DNA from: Sphingobium abikonense NBRC 16140
Lineage (GTDB): Bacteria; Pseudomonadota; Alphaproteobacteria; Sphingomonadales; Sphingomonadaceae
DNA length: 64,000 nucleotides
Direction of reading: 5' to 3'
Assembly: GCF_001598335.1 (NCBI RefSeq)
Contig: NZ_BCYT01000013.1
Location: forward strand, 1 to 64,000
Shown in pieces: positions 52,725 to 62,030 of the stretch. The translations under genes and the position numbers were made by a program. The notes under the pieces are model-generated. The model was not told the DNA's origin. It saw only the letters and a program-made list of their open reading frames with translations, and did no database searches. Every line of letters starts with the position of its first letter. Within the stretch, counting starts at the first letter, position 1.

Positions 52725-52809
52725 AGAGGTGGCCTGGCAAAACTGGACAGTGAGCTAAGTGGATTTTCTGCCTGACGGCGGCCAGGATGGCCGCGAGACA
52801 GGAGCAGAG

Positions 52810-53124
52810 ATGAGCAAACGACCCCGCCGGAACCACAGCCCGGCTTTCAAGGCGAAGGTGGCATTGGCTGCCGTGAAGGGCGAGAAGACGCTGGCCGAGT
52901 TGGCGCAGCAATTTGACGTGCATCCGAACCAGATCACGACGTGGCGTAGCCAGTTGCTGGAGGGCGCAGCAGGCGTGTTTGGTTCGGGCAACGCGTCGGA
53001 AACGGGCGAACCGCCGGTCGACGTGAAGACGCTGCACGCCAAGATCGGCGAGTTGACGCTGGCGAATGATTTTTTGGCCGGCGCGCTCGGGAAGGCCGGT
53101 CTGTTGCCGAGCGCAAAACGATGA
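52810..53124 (+). CDS. IS3-family transposase OrfA
   Basis: This 104-residue OrfA has the HTH_8-type segment (RRNHSPAFKAKVALAAVKGE, KTLAELAQQFDVHPNQITTW) and a leucine-zipper-like end (TLHAKIGELTLANDFLAGAL). It overlaps OrfB by 4 bases in the -1 frame at AAAACGATGA, where either frameshifting or reinitiation could make the OrfAB product. Confidence 0.9.
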   Translation: MSKRPRRNHSPAFKAKVALAAVKGEKTLAELAQQFDVHPNQITTWRSQLLEGAAGVFGSGNASETGEPPVDVKTLHAKIGELTLANDFLAGALGKAGLLPSAKR

Positions 53125-53948
53125 TCGACCGTTCGCACAGTTTGCCGCTGGCCCGGCAGGCGCGGGAACTGGGGATCAGCCGGGGGAGCGTCTATTACCT
53201 GCCCAGGCCGGTCTCGGCGGCGGATCTAACGATCATGCGGCGCATCGACGAGTTGCACCTCGAATTTCCATTCGCAGGCAGTCGGATGCTGCGCGATCTG
53301 CTGCGGCAGGAAGGCATCGGGATCGGCCGCCAGCATGTCGCCACGCTGATGAAGAAGATGGCGATCGAGGCGATTTACCGTCGCCCGAACACATCGAAGC
53401 CGATGCCAGGGCACAAGATCTACCCCTACCTGCTGCGCAAACTGCCGATTGTGCGGCCCAACCAGGTCTGGGCGACGGACATCAGCTACATCCCGATGGC
53501 GAGGGGGTTCGTCTATCTCGTGGCCATCGTCGATTGGTTCAGCCGGAAGGTCCTGGCTTGGCGGGTGTCGATCACGATGGAGGCCGACTTCTGTGTCGAA
53601 GCATTGGAGGAAGCGCTCGCGCGCTTCGGAAAACCGGAGATTTTCAACACCGACCAAGGCAGTCAGTTCACTTCGCTCGCCTTCACCAGCGTGCTGCACC
53701 GGGAGGAAATCGCCATCAGCATGGACGGACGGGGCGCATGGCGCGACAATGTGGTGGTCGAGCGCCTGTGGCGCTCGGTGAAATACGAGGAGGTTTACCT
53801 CCGCGCCTACGCCGCGGTCAGCGAAGCCCGGGTATCGATCGGTCGTTATCTGAACTTTTACAACGCAAGGAGGCCGCATTCGAGCCTTGGTGCCCGGACC
53901 CCGGACCAGGCATATTTTGACAACCTGCCGCTGGCGATGGCAGCATGA
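53121..53948 (+). CDS. IS3-family transposase OrfB
   Basis: This 275-residue DDE integrase has an HTH_21 segment (DELHLEFPFAGSRMLRDLLR) and the catalytic acids in QVWATDISYIPMARGFVYLV, IFNTDQGSQFTSLAFTSVLH and DNVVVERLWRSVKYEEVYLR. The end (YNARRPHSSLGARTPDQAYF) is standard for the family. Intact. Confidence 0.92.
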   Translation: MIDRSHSLPLARQARELGISRGSVYYLPRPVSAADLTIMRRIDELHLEFPFAGSRMLRDLLRQEGIGIGRQHVATLMKKMAIEAIYRRPNTSKPMPGHKIYPYLLRKLPIVRPNQVWATDISYIPMARGFVYLVAIVDWFSRKVLAWRVSITMEADFCVEALEEALARFGKPEIFNTDQGSQFTSLAFTSVLHREEIAISMDGRGAWRDNVVVERLWRSVKYEEVYLRAYAAVSEARVSIGRYLNFYNARRPHSSLGARTPDQAYFDNLPLAMAA

Positions 53949-54176
53949 GCCAAAGGCCAGCGAAGCTAATTTGGCCGCCGATATGGGGCGTCACTCCGGT
54001 CGGGCTACGCCCTCCCTACATGACGCCCCATATCGGCAGTGCGAGCAAAGAACCGGCAGACGATCCACTTATCAAGTGCCGATCCCTGTTCAGACCAACC
54101 CGGCCACCTCTCTTCCGGCCTCGCTACGGCCATGGCAGCTACAATTCGCGCGTGCCTGGGTCCGGTGCCAATGACC

Positions 54177-54225
54177 AATAACCCTTAATATGAGCGTGCC
54201 GCGGACGCTCTTATTAAGGGTTATT
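54177..54225. repeat. 49-base near-perfect inverted repeat
   Basis: AATAACCCTTAATA (54177-54190) pairs exactly with TATTAAGGGTTATT (54212-54225). After one mismatch, GAGCGT pairs with ACGCTC inside. It lies 66 bases beyond the IS3 right end. It could be a bidirectional terminator, a recombination site or a protein-binding site. Confidence 0.6.
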
Positions 54226-54712
54226 GCTGCAAGCCTGAATATGGATTGCTTTGCGTGCCGGTCCCATCGGCGAACGCGGCGGTAACATCTCCTCGATGCC
54301 GATACCTGCAGGACGCGGACGGGCTACCGCGGCAATCCTCTAATGCATGAATGAAGGGGGCCGCATCGCGGCCATGGCGCGCATTTGCGGGCGAAGGGCA
54401 AGTTCGGGTTGGATGCAAATAGCTTCTGCGCAATCCCCACGAAGGAGCGCGTCGATGGCCTTTCGTGCCTCTGGCTGTGACCGATGGAATGGATAGCCGG
54501 CGTCGTTCGACGTCCTCATTATGCCCTCTCCTACGAGTCGTTGGACGGGGAGCATAGGTCCAGCAAGCGCCATGTCGAAGCATTATTCGTGAGTGTGTCG
54601 GCGGCGGTTTCCATCGTCTCGTACACGTGAGCGATGAGCGTTCCCGAGTACCGGCTACGACTGCCTACGAAAGCAAACCGGCTCGGTCACGATGGACCAT
54701 TGAATATTAAGA
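54226..54712. other. Intergenic stretch with no supported gene
   Basis: About 490 bases between the 49-base palindrome and the Xre/RES operator. One minus-strand frame (54340-54573) reads RTSNDAGYPFHRSQPEARKA but has no clear start signal or known relative; it may be a remnant. Nothing else is seen. Confidence 0.35.
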
Positions 54713-54732
54713 TTATCACTGTATATTGATAA
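54713..54732. promoter_or_regulatory. Palindromic operator candidate of the Xre/RES operon
   Basis: TTATCA (54713-54718) and TGATAA (54727-54732) form an inverted repeat in an AT-rich stretch, 14 bases before the antitoxin start. The AATATTAAGATTAT region could hold the promoter. Confidence 0.5.
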
Positions 54733-54745
54733 CCGAGATATTCGA

Positions 54746-55441
54746 ATGGAACAGATGATGGCATCGATCCCCAATAGCGAACTGGCCAGTCTCGGCATTG
54801 AGGCGCTGGCCGGTTCTGTGCATGAAATCCGCGAGCGGCTGAAGGGGGCGGACGATGACCAGATCGTTGCGCTCAAGCTCGACCATGGCAGCAAGCGGAT
54901 TACTGCGGCATTTGCAGAGGCCGTGCGCCTCATTGCACCGATGATCGTACGCAAGATCGCTGATCAGGAAAATGCGACGCTCGAAAAGCTGGTCGACGCC
55001 CTTGTCCCACAGGTTCCGTTGCCCGAGCACCTGCTGACCGAAGCGAGGATGAACGCCGAAGCGCGCAAGGCGGTTCTGGAAAGCGGAGAATGGTTGAGCG
55101 CTGCCCAACTATCAGAGATTGCTGGTTTTAGCGGACAAAATGCCAGCGCGCAGCCCAACAAGTGGAAGCGCGAGGGCAAGATCTTCGCCTTGCGGCGCAA
55201 TGGCAGCGACTATTATCCTGGTTACGCCCTCGATGCAGATGCGGGCTATCGCCCTGTCAAGCAGCTCGCGCCAATCCTGAAGCTGTTCGGCAATGATTTG
55301 GAAGATTGGGATATCGCGGTCTGGTTCGCGTCTGCGAACAGCTTCCTGGGTGGCGTGGCGCCGAAGGATATTTTGGCGAGCGCGCCTGACCGCGTGCTTG
55401 CGGCGGCCGAAGACGAGATGGCAGGGGTGCTGCATGGGTAA
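54746..55441 (+). CDS. Xre/MbcA/ParS-type antitoxin of a RES toxin
   Basis: This 231-residue protein has a helical N-terminus, an HTH-like middle (GEWLSAAQLSEIAGFSGQNA, NKWKREGKIFALRRNGSDYY) and a C-terminal DUF2384-like toxin-binding segment (WFASANSFLGGVAPKDILAS). It should neutralise the downstream RES toxin and repress the operon. It is longer than classic Xre antitoxins. The start is uncertain among closely spaced ATGs. Confidence 0.82.
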   Translation: MEQMMASIPNSELASLGIEALAGSVHEIRERLKGADDDQIVALKLDHGSKRITAAFAEAVRLIAPMIVRKIADQENATLEKLVDALVPQVPLPEHLLTEARMNAEARKAVLESGEWLSAAQLSEIAGFSGQNASAQPNKWKREGKIFALRRNGSDYYPGYALDADAGYRPVKQLAPILKLFGNDLEDWDIAVWFASANSFLGGVAPKDILASAPDRVLAAAEDEMAGVLHG

Positions 55442-56177
55442 GGCCAAACGTCCGGCCACCCCAATGTCCAGCAAGTCCACCGCTCCTGATGTCCCGACAG
55501 CGACCCGCGCGGCTGCCGGCATTGGTGCGACGCGGTTGATCAAGGCACCGCCGTCGGACCTCGATAAGTTGGTGAAGCGGACAAGCTGGACATCTGGCGA
55601 GATCATTCATCGTGTCCATCCAGATGTGTACACGGCGGATCAGTTTAATCCCGGTCTCAACGGCAATGCGCGGTTCAGTCCGATCTGTGATGCCGCCGGC
55701 AATCCTATCCCAACCGTCTATGGCGGCACGACCTTCGAGTGTGCAGTGATGGAAACTGTCTTCCACGATGTCCCCTTTGCAGCGGGCCTGAAGACAGTCG
55801 CCAAGCGGAAAATCCGGCATCATCATCATTCGCAGCTCATTTCAGCTGCCGAGCTGACGCTTGCGAACCTCACCAACAAGGCCCTGCGGAAGCTTGGTAT
55901 CCCACGCGCCGATCTGATTGACACGGAAAAGGATCTCTACCCGCAGACGCGAGCATGGGCCGAAGCGGTTCATGCCCAATGCGCCGACGTGCAAGGCTTA
56001 TGCTGGGTGTCTCGCCAGGACGACACTGCTCAGGCGATCATCCTCTTTGGGGACCGGCTTGCGCCGGGTCTTTTGACCCTTACCGCGCCATCGGTTGACC
56101 TTGTCGGAGATGACGCGACTTATGCGGGACTCGTCAAATTGGCCGACGACATAGGGGTGAAGCTTATCGGCAGATAA
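55434..56177 (+). CDS. RES-domain toxin
   Basis: This 247-residue protein has a basic, Ser/Ala-rich N-terminal stretch and a RES domain: GEIIHRVHPDVYTADQFNPG, NARFSPICDAAGNPIPTVYG, TTFECAVMETVFHD and the late RQDDTAQAIILFGDRL. Arg, Tyr/Thr and Glu of the RES active site are present. RES toxins of this kind degrade NAD+ (MbcT, RES-Xre). The start overlaps the antitoxin stop by 8 bases. A hairpin (CGCAGCG/CGCTGCG, 56257-56273) follows. Confidence 0.87.
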   Translation: MGKAKRPATPMSSKSTAPDVPTATRAAAGIGATRLIKAPPSDLDKLVKRTSWTSGEIIHRVHPDVYTADQFNPGLNGNARFSPICDAAGNPIPTVYGGTTFECAVMETVFHDVPFAAGLKTVAKRKIRHHHHSQLISAAELTLANLTNKALRKLGIPRADLIDTEKDLYPQTRAWAEAVHAQCADVQGLCWVSRQDDTAQAIILFGDRLAPGLLTLTAPSVDLVGDDATYAGLVKLADDIGVKLIGR

Positions 56178-56540
56178 GCCGCCGCTGGTTGGAGCGATCA
56201 AGTGCCATCGGTCAAACGATTTTCAGATGCGGACTGGATTCTTTGAGAAGGTGAGCCGCAGCGTATCGCTGCGTGACGGGGCTATTGTGCTGCTTCGTCC
56301 GAACTCGCGCAAAGCATCCTCACCTTGGCACATGGCCAACCAAGGGACGAGTATGCGGTGATTTGTCCCCGTCCTTTCGCGCCGTGTGCATGTTGAGGCG
56401 GGAAATCAGTACAGGGCATTGCCTTTCGCACCTTCTGGGTACGAGGAAAGGTGGCTGCAGATACAGGTGGTTCGTGGCAAAAGAGCATTTTCGAACCTTC
56501 CGTCGCAACCTAGTTCGGAAAAAATCTCCTAAACCGGCAA

Positions 56541-56585
56541 TTTATTGACAACCATAGCGATGCTTCATATTTTATTGGCAACCGT
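56541..56585 (+). promoter_or_regulatory. Direct repeats upstream of parA
   Basis: TTTATTGACAACCAT (56541-56555) and TTTATTGGCAACCGT (56571-56585) are 30 bases apart, three helical turns, and end 31 bases before parA. They could be ParA operator sites, a centromere, or the promoter (TTGACA is a perfect -35). The stretch 56274-56540 shows no supported gene. Confidence 0.5.
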
Positions 56586-56616
56586 ACTTCGCGAATGATT
56601 CGGCTGGGGCTCCTTT

Positions 56617-57819
56617 ATGATTGATACCGTTTCCAACCTGAAGGCCATGGTCGAAAACGGTGAGGCCCTTAGTGCCCAGTTGAAGAAGGTCGCTTTTCGA
56701 CCGCGGGCCCGGAAAAATCTCGAATTGACCTTTGGTCCGGGACGCGCAGCGGATTTAATCGGTCGCACTCCCGAGGCGTTGACTAAGGCAGAGGCGAAAG
56801 GTCGGCTGCCGGCCCCCAAGATTGGTGCCAACGGTCGGCGCTATTACACGCTCGAGGATCTGACGCTCATCCGTCAGTCTCTCGGGATCATTCCGGGAAA
56901 GCAGGCACATGAGCCTGCGGTCGTTTTAGCCGTTCAGAATTTCAAGGGTGGCGTCGGGAAAAGCACGATCACCAAGCATCTGGCCGATTATCTTGCGCTT
57001 CAGGGGCTAAGGGTACTCGTCGTAGATTGCGATCCTCAAGCCTCGACCAGTTCCTTGTTCGACGTGGACCAGGAAGAACTCTGGGATAGCGACGAGACGC
57101 TTGCGCATTTCTTGGCTCCTTCCGCGCCGCTCAGCGAATTTCGCCGCACCATCCGTGATACCGCTTGGCCAACGACCAAGATCGTCCCGTCGAGCCTAGG
57201 CCTGGGTGAAATTGAGTGGCACATGGTCGCAGGCGCGGAAGGGCGCGAAGAGATCATGCGTAGGTTCGGTTTGCTCAGGGCCGGTATCAGTCAAGTTCGC
57301 CGCGAATTTGATGTGATGCTACTCGATCCACCTCCAGCAATGGGATTTCTCGGGATGAATGTTATGGCCGCTGCGAGCGGTCTCGTTGTCCCGGTTCCGG
57401 CCCGGCAGCTCGATTTTCTATCGACAATTCACTTCATGACCAACATTGCCGACACGCTGGAAGCTCTCAATGAATATAACATGGGCGTGAATTACGACTT
57501 TATTCGAGTTGTTGCCTCAAATTACTCGCGATCCGCCGATGGGGAGGCCGGTATGCTGCGTATCTTGCAGCAGATGTGCGGCACGAACATGTTGACCAAT
57601 CCCATTCTAGCGTCTGAAGAAATCAAGAATTCGGTACAGGAGTTCCGGTCGGTCTATGAGTCCGACAAGCCGATCTCCTCGCACAAAACCTTTACCCGTT
57701 GCCGAGACAACCTCGATCTGGTTTTTTCGGAGATCCTTCATGTGATCCGGCAACAATGGCCCTCCACGAGTCTGACGGGTTTTGGCGATCAAAATATGCT
57801 GGATGGTGAGGCCGCATGA
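56617..57819 (+). CDS. parA: ParA-family partition ATPase
   Basis: This 400-residue ParA has an N-terminal DNA-binding extension (RAADLIGRTPEALTKAEAKG, YYTLEDLTLIRQSLGIIPGK) like type Ia ParA. The deviant Walker A is VQNFKGGVGKSTITKHLADY. VLVVDCDPQASTSSLFDVD and VMLLDPPPAMGFLGMNVMAA follow. It drives segregation of the plasmid and probably represses its own operon. It overlaps parB by 4 bases. Confidence 0.95.
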   Translation: MIDTVSNLKAMVENGEALSAQLKKVAFRPRARKNLELTFGPGRAADLIGRTPEALTKAEAKGRLPAPKIGANGRRYYTLEDLTLIRQSLGIIPGKQAHEPAVVLAVQNFKGGVGKSTITKHLADYLALQGLRVLVVDCDPQASTSSLFDVDQEELWDSDETLAHFLAPSAPLSEFRRTIRDTAWPTTKIVPSSLGLGEIEWHMVAGAEGREEIMRRFGLLRAGISQVRREFDVMLLDPPPAMGFLGMNVMAAASGLVVPVPARQLDFLSTIHFMTNIADTLEALNEYNMGVNYDFIRVVASNYSRSADGEAGMLRILQQMCGTNMLTNPILASEEIKNSVQEFRSVYESDKPISSHKTFTRCRDNLDLVFSEILHVIRQQWPSTSLTGFGDQNMLDGEAA

Positions 57820-58850
57820 GCAAGCGCGCGTTATTCGACGAAGTCATTGCCAATGCGGCTGCAGAGCAAGGTGAGAGCACGTCCGCTGCTGAAGGGCCAG
57901 CCCAGTCCCGCGCCCGCAAACCAATGAATTTCGCGACGCGGCGGCTCGATAATTTCGAAGAAGCCGCCAAGATGCTAAAAAAGCCGGCGATTTCGCTCAA
58001 GCCTGATGAAGTGTCGATCTGGCCGGGCAACGCACGGGACTATTCAGCCCTGAGCGAAGATCGAGTCCGCACGTTGATTGACTCGCTCGTCGCGGAAAAT
58101 GGGAACCGAATTCCTGTCATCGTCCGTCCGACCCCCAATGGGGAGAAGCGCTATGAACTGATCACCGGTACGCGGCGGCATTGGGCGATCGCCTGGCTCA
58201 ATGCCAATAATCATCCCGAGATCAGCCTCTATGCATCGATCGAGGATCTAACCGACGAGGCAGCATTTCGCGTCGCGGATATCGAAAACCGTGAACGGGA
58301 AGATATCTCCGACTACGAACGGGCGACAAATTATCGCGAGGCCCTCAAGTCCCATTATGAAGGCGTGCAGCGCCGGATGGCCGAGCGACTGAAGCTGAGT
58401 CCCGGCACGCTTTCCCGCTATATTGCTCTTGCCGAGATGCCGCAGACGATTGTCTCTGCCTTTGGCTCACCGCGCGATCTGACTCTCCATTTCGCGAAGC
58501 CTCTCCTGCCTTTGATTGATGATCAGGAAAAGCGCCAGCGAATGGAAGATGCTGCCCGCTCGATCGCAGAGGAACAGAGCCTCAAACAGAGTTTCGACGA
58601 AGCGATTATCCCCGCCAATGAAGTGGTGACGCGGTTGCTGTCTGCGGCGAACAATAAGCAAGCCCGGGCACGGAGGCAAAAGCAGAGCCTTCTTACGCAA
58701 TCGGGCCGTGAATTCGGAGTGGTCGAACGTGATCGCGCCAGCGAGTTGATGATCAAGATCGTTCCTTCTGAGAGTTCCATTGACGAGCTCATGGAGAGCT
58801 TGAGGGCTGCCATTGAGCGCTCCAGGATTTGGGCAAAGGGTAAGGCGTGA
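57816..58850 (+). CDS. parB: ParB-family partition protein
   Basis: This 344-residue ParB has the N-terminal ParB/Srx domain (LKPDEVSIWPGNARDYSALS, RYELITGTRRHWAIAWLNAN, FRVADIENREREDISDYERA). The central HTH has RRMAERLKLSPGTLSRYIAL, and a basic linker leads to the C-terminal dimer region. It is translated with parA. The matching parS site is not identified; TTGCCnnnGGCAA hairpins near repA are candidates. Confidence 0.95.
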   Translation: MSKRALFDEVIANAAAEQGESTSAAEGPAQSRARKPMNFATRRLDNFEEAAKMLKKPAISLKPDEVSIWPGNARDYSALSEDRVRTLIDSLVAENGNRIPVIVRPTPNGEKRYELITGTRRHWAIAWLNANNHPEISLYASIEDLTDEAAFRVADIENREREDISDYERATNYREALKSHYEGVQRRMAERLKLSPGTLSRYIALAEMPQTIVSAFGSPRDLTLHFAKPLLPLIDDQEKRQRMEDAARSIAEEQSLKQSFDEAIIPANEVVTRLLSAANNKQARARRQKQSLLTQSGREFGVVERDRASELMIKIVPSESSIDELMESLRAAIERSRIWAKGKA

Positions 58851-58922
58851 GGCAAGCTCAGCGCCCATTTGTCAAATGCACAAAATGGCCGATTTGCCGT
58901 TTAAAATCATTATGTTCGCATG

Positions 58923-58943
58923 GATGTTGCCGACGGCAACATC
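58923..58943. promoter_or_regulatory. TGTTGCC palindrome before repA
   Basis: GATGTTGCC and GGCAACATC form a perfect 9-bp stem around GAC, between parB and repA. A related palindrome with loop TTC lies at 60825-60844, downstream of repA. Either may bind RepA/ParB or end transcription. Confidence 0.55.
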
Positions 58944-58975
58944 TTGCAGCTTTTAGCGTTCGAGCGTTTTAGAAA

Positions 58976-60298
58976 ATGGTGGAATCCCCCCCTAGTCTTG
59001 GCCGGCAGGTCCAGCTCAGTTTTGAGATGTTCACGCCCCTGCCAGACTTTGGGGATATATCGTTGCGCGACTATCAGGAGACGATGCAACGCCCCTTCTT
59101 CTCGCTAGCGAAGAAGCGCGTGAAGCCGATCCAATATCTTAGTCCTAATGGCCAGGTGAGCGTCCACGTTTCAGCCAACCCGCACTACGGGATGGCGACT
59201 ATATGGGACGCGGACATCATGATCTTCTTCGCATCCTATTTGAACGAGCAGCGGCAGCGCTCGAACAACTTGTCTCCTACGATCCGCGTTCATCCAGCGG
59301 ATATTATGAAACTGATCCGCCGTGATACATCCGGGAGAGCCTATGAGCGGATGCGCGACGCGCTCGATCGGCTGCAGGCCACCACCATAAAGACGAATAT
59401 TTGCGCGAAGGGCAAATCCAGGGAAGTGACTTTCTCGTGGATCGATAGCTGGACCCAGTTGATCGACGAGCGACGCAATAAAGTCCTGTGCATCGAAGTG
59501 ACGCTTGCAAAATGGTTTTTCGACGGCGTCCTGGACCAAAAGTCCGTCTTGACCGTCGATCCCGCGTATTTTGATCTTAAGGGAGGGATAGAGCGTTGGC
59601 TCTATCGCGCTGCACGCAAGCACGCCGGCGGTAATGGTGCGGAAGGCTTTACTATCGGTTTCGACACACTTCTTCAGAAGAGCGGTAGCGAGCAAACGTC
59701 AGCTAAGTTCAAGGCGTCGCTGCTGGCCATTGCGCGTGCCGATTCCTTGCCCGAATTGCATCTAGAGGTGCTGGACGAGAAGTCGGCCCATCCAAAGCTT
59801 TGGATGGTAATGCGCAAAGACTGGCAGGGGAAGGCAAAGCCTCAGCAAGTTCTACCCGCCCCTTCCGCAGCAGAACCAAAACGAGAGGTTGTGCCGGCCA
59901 CGCGAACGCGGAGCGTTAAACGCCTTGCGGAAACGCTAATAGATCCCGAGGATCTTGTTTCCCCGGCCGACATGGCAGCCTTGGTTGCCAGCACGGCAAA
60001 TGGCTTTCGCGTGTCTTCACAAGGGCCAAAAACCCTTTCGCCCTCCCCTGCCCCCGTTTCATCTGCAAAGCCGGCAACCCGGCGCCGCGGTAACCGTGCA
60101 CAAGATGTAATCGATCAGGAAACCTACACTGCCATTCGCCGGGATTTCCCAGGCTGGGACCTCGACGTTCTGATGGCGAGGTTTGATAATTACATTGCAA
60201 ACAACCTTACCGAATTGCCGGCGAATTATTCCAAGCGCTTCTACTTTTTCATGAAGAGCCATCACCAGCGGAACAAGCACACCTTGCCCGGCAGTTAA
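58976..60298 (+). CDS. repA: Plasmid replication initiator (RPA/RepA type)
   Basis: This 440-residue initiator resembles Pfam RPA proteins of alphaproteobacterial plasmids. LPDFGDISLRDYQETMQRPF, FFSLAKKRVKPIQYLSPNGQ and YGMATIWDADIMIFFASYLN are the conserved N-terminal part. The winged-helix-like centre is FDLKGGIERWLYRAARKHAG, and the tail has a basic, Pro-rich linker and an end domain (ETYTAIRRDFPGWDLDVLMA). It should bind the 22-bp iterons downstream and open the origin. ATG 58976 gives the family start. Confidence 0.88.
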   Translation: MVESPPSLGRQVQLSFEMFTPLPDFGDISLRDYQETMQRPFFSLAKKRVKPIQYLSPNGQVSVHVSANPHYGMATIWDADIMIFFASYLNEQRQRSNNLSPTIRVHPADIMKLIRRDTSGRAYERMRDALDRLQATTIKTNICAKGKSREVTFSWIDSWTQLIDERRNKVLCIEVTLAKWFFDGVLDQKSVLTVDPAYFDLKGGIERWLYRAARKHAGGNGAEGFTIGFDTLLQKSGSEQTSAKFKASLLAIARADSLPELHLEVLDEKSAHPKLWMVMRKDWQGKAKPQQVLPAPSAAEPKREVVPATRTRSVKRLAETLIDPEDLVSPADMAALVASTANGFRVSSQGPKTLSPSPAPVSSAKPATRRRGNRAQDVIDQETYTAIRRDFPGWDLDVLMARFDNYIANNLTELPANYSKRFYFFMKSHHQRNKHTLPGS

Positions 60299-60824
60299 CC
60301 GGCTTAGAGGGTTTGCAGATGACTTAGTTTGCGTCCCATCGGTTGGAAGTCGGCTTCCTCCCGCTGAAAAGATGCCTCTCGGCAACTCCTATTAGATCAG
60401 AATGTACGGTTCATCGTGCTATCGCGGATAGCGGAAATGCCTCATATTTACCCTGGTGCTCCACGCCCAACTGTAGAGGATGTCCCCTGACAAGACCTCC
60501 GTTACGCCACTCTCAAGGCCGTGTCTGATAGCACGATGCGAGCATGCGTCAGGACGACGTCAGTGCAACGGGGCTGATATCTGCCCCCCTCCCCTTTCCG
60601 GCTCTTATCCTCTTCGAAAATCGAATAAGAATTCAATGGCTCTCTCGAGTACGGCTAGTTGGAAGCCGATGCGCAATATCTTTGGAAACACCAGATAGAC
60701 GATTATTTCGTTCACAACGGGATACAGAAGCTATGAATCTGACCTCAGCCAGCAGCCCCAAGGTTTCTAAGAACAAGAAAGCGCAAAATCCATTATTATC
60801 GTGTTTTTTCAATGAAATAGATAA

Positions 60825-60844
60825 GATGTTGCCTTCGGCAACAC
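60825..60844. promoter_or_regulatory. TGTTGCC palindrome downstream of repA
   Basis: TGTTGCC and GGCAACA form a 7-bp stem around TTC, in an AT-rich stretch (60765-60830). A CG-rich run of nine C residues follows, which is not a usual terminator. Confidence 0.45.
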
Positions 60845-61717
60845 GAGCCTTCGCCCCCCCCCCATGCCTCCCCGGTACGTGGTCCGCTTCAAAGTTTGTG
60901 TTAGTCGATTTGAGGCATCGCTCCCGACTAAACGATTGCATCCACCAGCGCTCAGCGGCTTAAGTAAGTCAAGCAGGTACGAGCACCCGATTTCTCGTAA
61001 CGCGGTGCGATGATCTTACGACCGCCTGCCCATTTAAGCGTGCAATCTCTGCGTCCCATTTGGTCACGGTAGCCGAACGAATTCTACGCTTATGCCTGTT
61101 AGGCGAATCCGGATGCCCCCTGCCAAAGGGCGAGTTGCCGGTTATTAAAGCGGGATGTTCCGCTGATGCTGCAGACAAATAATTAGCTTCCACGTCGGCT
61201 ATTATCAGCGCCGCTATGCACAATCTTGTCCATTGCTGAAGCTGCTCGCATGGCGACTTCCGAACCCTGCCTCTACGTTTCAGCATTCTGAGCGAGATCA
61301 GCGACCCTTTGCATTGGTATAGCAGGGGAACGCTTACGGCTCCCCCAAGTTTATTTGACTCAAAACCCCACTTCGCAATGCGCGTTCAAGGAAGGACTGG
61401 CCTGTAAGTCGGTCACACCGCACTTCTTCATTTTACCGCACGGCCCACCCAATACACTGCCATCATGGTAATCGATGCGTCCTCAGGCTCCAGCACATAC
61501 ACGTCTCGGATCGAAAGTCCCTAACAGGACTGACGCCGCGATTGACTATGCAATCGCTACGCGTGATCGATCCGCGGTCTGACGGCAGGAGAGGGGGAAG
61601 TCCTCATTTAGGCACATTAATACCTAGGGAGATCGAGAAATGCGAACTGGCTGAACCCTGCAACGGTAAGCCACCTGCAAGAAAGATGTTTGACGAATGT
61701 GACAGCCCGGTGCCTGA

Positions 61718-61783
61718 TAGCACGATGAACATCCACAAGGCATTTTTGGATCGGCGGAAAGCTCATCCCCGATAGCACGTTAG
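61718..61783. repeat. Inverted iteron-like motifs
   Basis: GATAGCACGAT (61718-61728) and GATAGCACGTT (61773-61783) are reverse complements of the iteron core. Others lie at 60413-60423 (direct) and 60527-60537 (inverted). Scattered copies outside an array are typical of RepA operators or handcuffing sites. Confidence 0.6.
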
Positions 61784-61892
61784 AGTCGTTCACAACTCGT
61801 TTTCGGCAATGGTGGGAAAAGCCGAAACAGCAAGAAAACTGATTCGAAGCCGGGGCTTAGCGACGAAAGTAGATAGGCCACGACTGCATTCC

Positions 61893-62013
61893 ATCGTGCT
61901 ATCAGAGCCAGAGTGTCGCCGCTCTCAGTTTAGGCAATCGTGCTATCACAGAAGCCCGATCGTGCTATCGCGCCGCTGAGAACGTGCCATCACGGATGAT
62001 CTATCGTGCCATC
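61893..62013 (+). other. oriV: Iteron array, probable origin of vegetative replication (oriV)
   Basis: ATCGTGCTATC or one-base variants lie at 61893, 61937, 61959, 61981 (AACGTGCCATC) and 62003 (ATCGTGCCATC). The spacing is 44, 22, 22 and 22 bases, i.e. two helical turns, with a degenerate unit at 61915. This is the classic layout of iteron plasmids replicated by a Rep protein. A T-rich stretch (62068-62100) may be the melting region. The rest of 60300-61890 shows no supported gene. Confidence 0.8.
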
Positions 62014-62030
62014 GCGCCGACCCCAAAATC

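Larger units (their letters stand above)
52725..54111 (+). mobile_element. IS3-family insertion sequence
   Basis: Imperfect terminal inverted repeats start AGAGGTGGCC at 52725 and, inverted, end at 54111. Inner parts match at AGTGGAT and TCTGCC. Flanking CTTC at 52721-52724 and 54112-54115 is a probable 4-bp target duplication. It carries the usual two overlapping frames. Its insertion separates the minus-strand accessory block from whatever lay upstream. Confidence 0.82.

Noticed and set aside
60544..61286. Open frames between repA and the iterons
   Set aside because: Low-complexity or unmatched sequences without ribosome binding sites, in an origin region with scattered iteron motifs.
61893..62013. 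CRISPR array
   Set aside because: The repeated unit is 11 bases on a 22-base grid with no 30-base spacers and no cas genes; it fits iterons.
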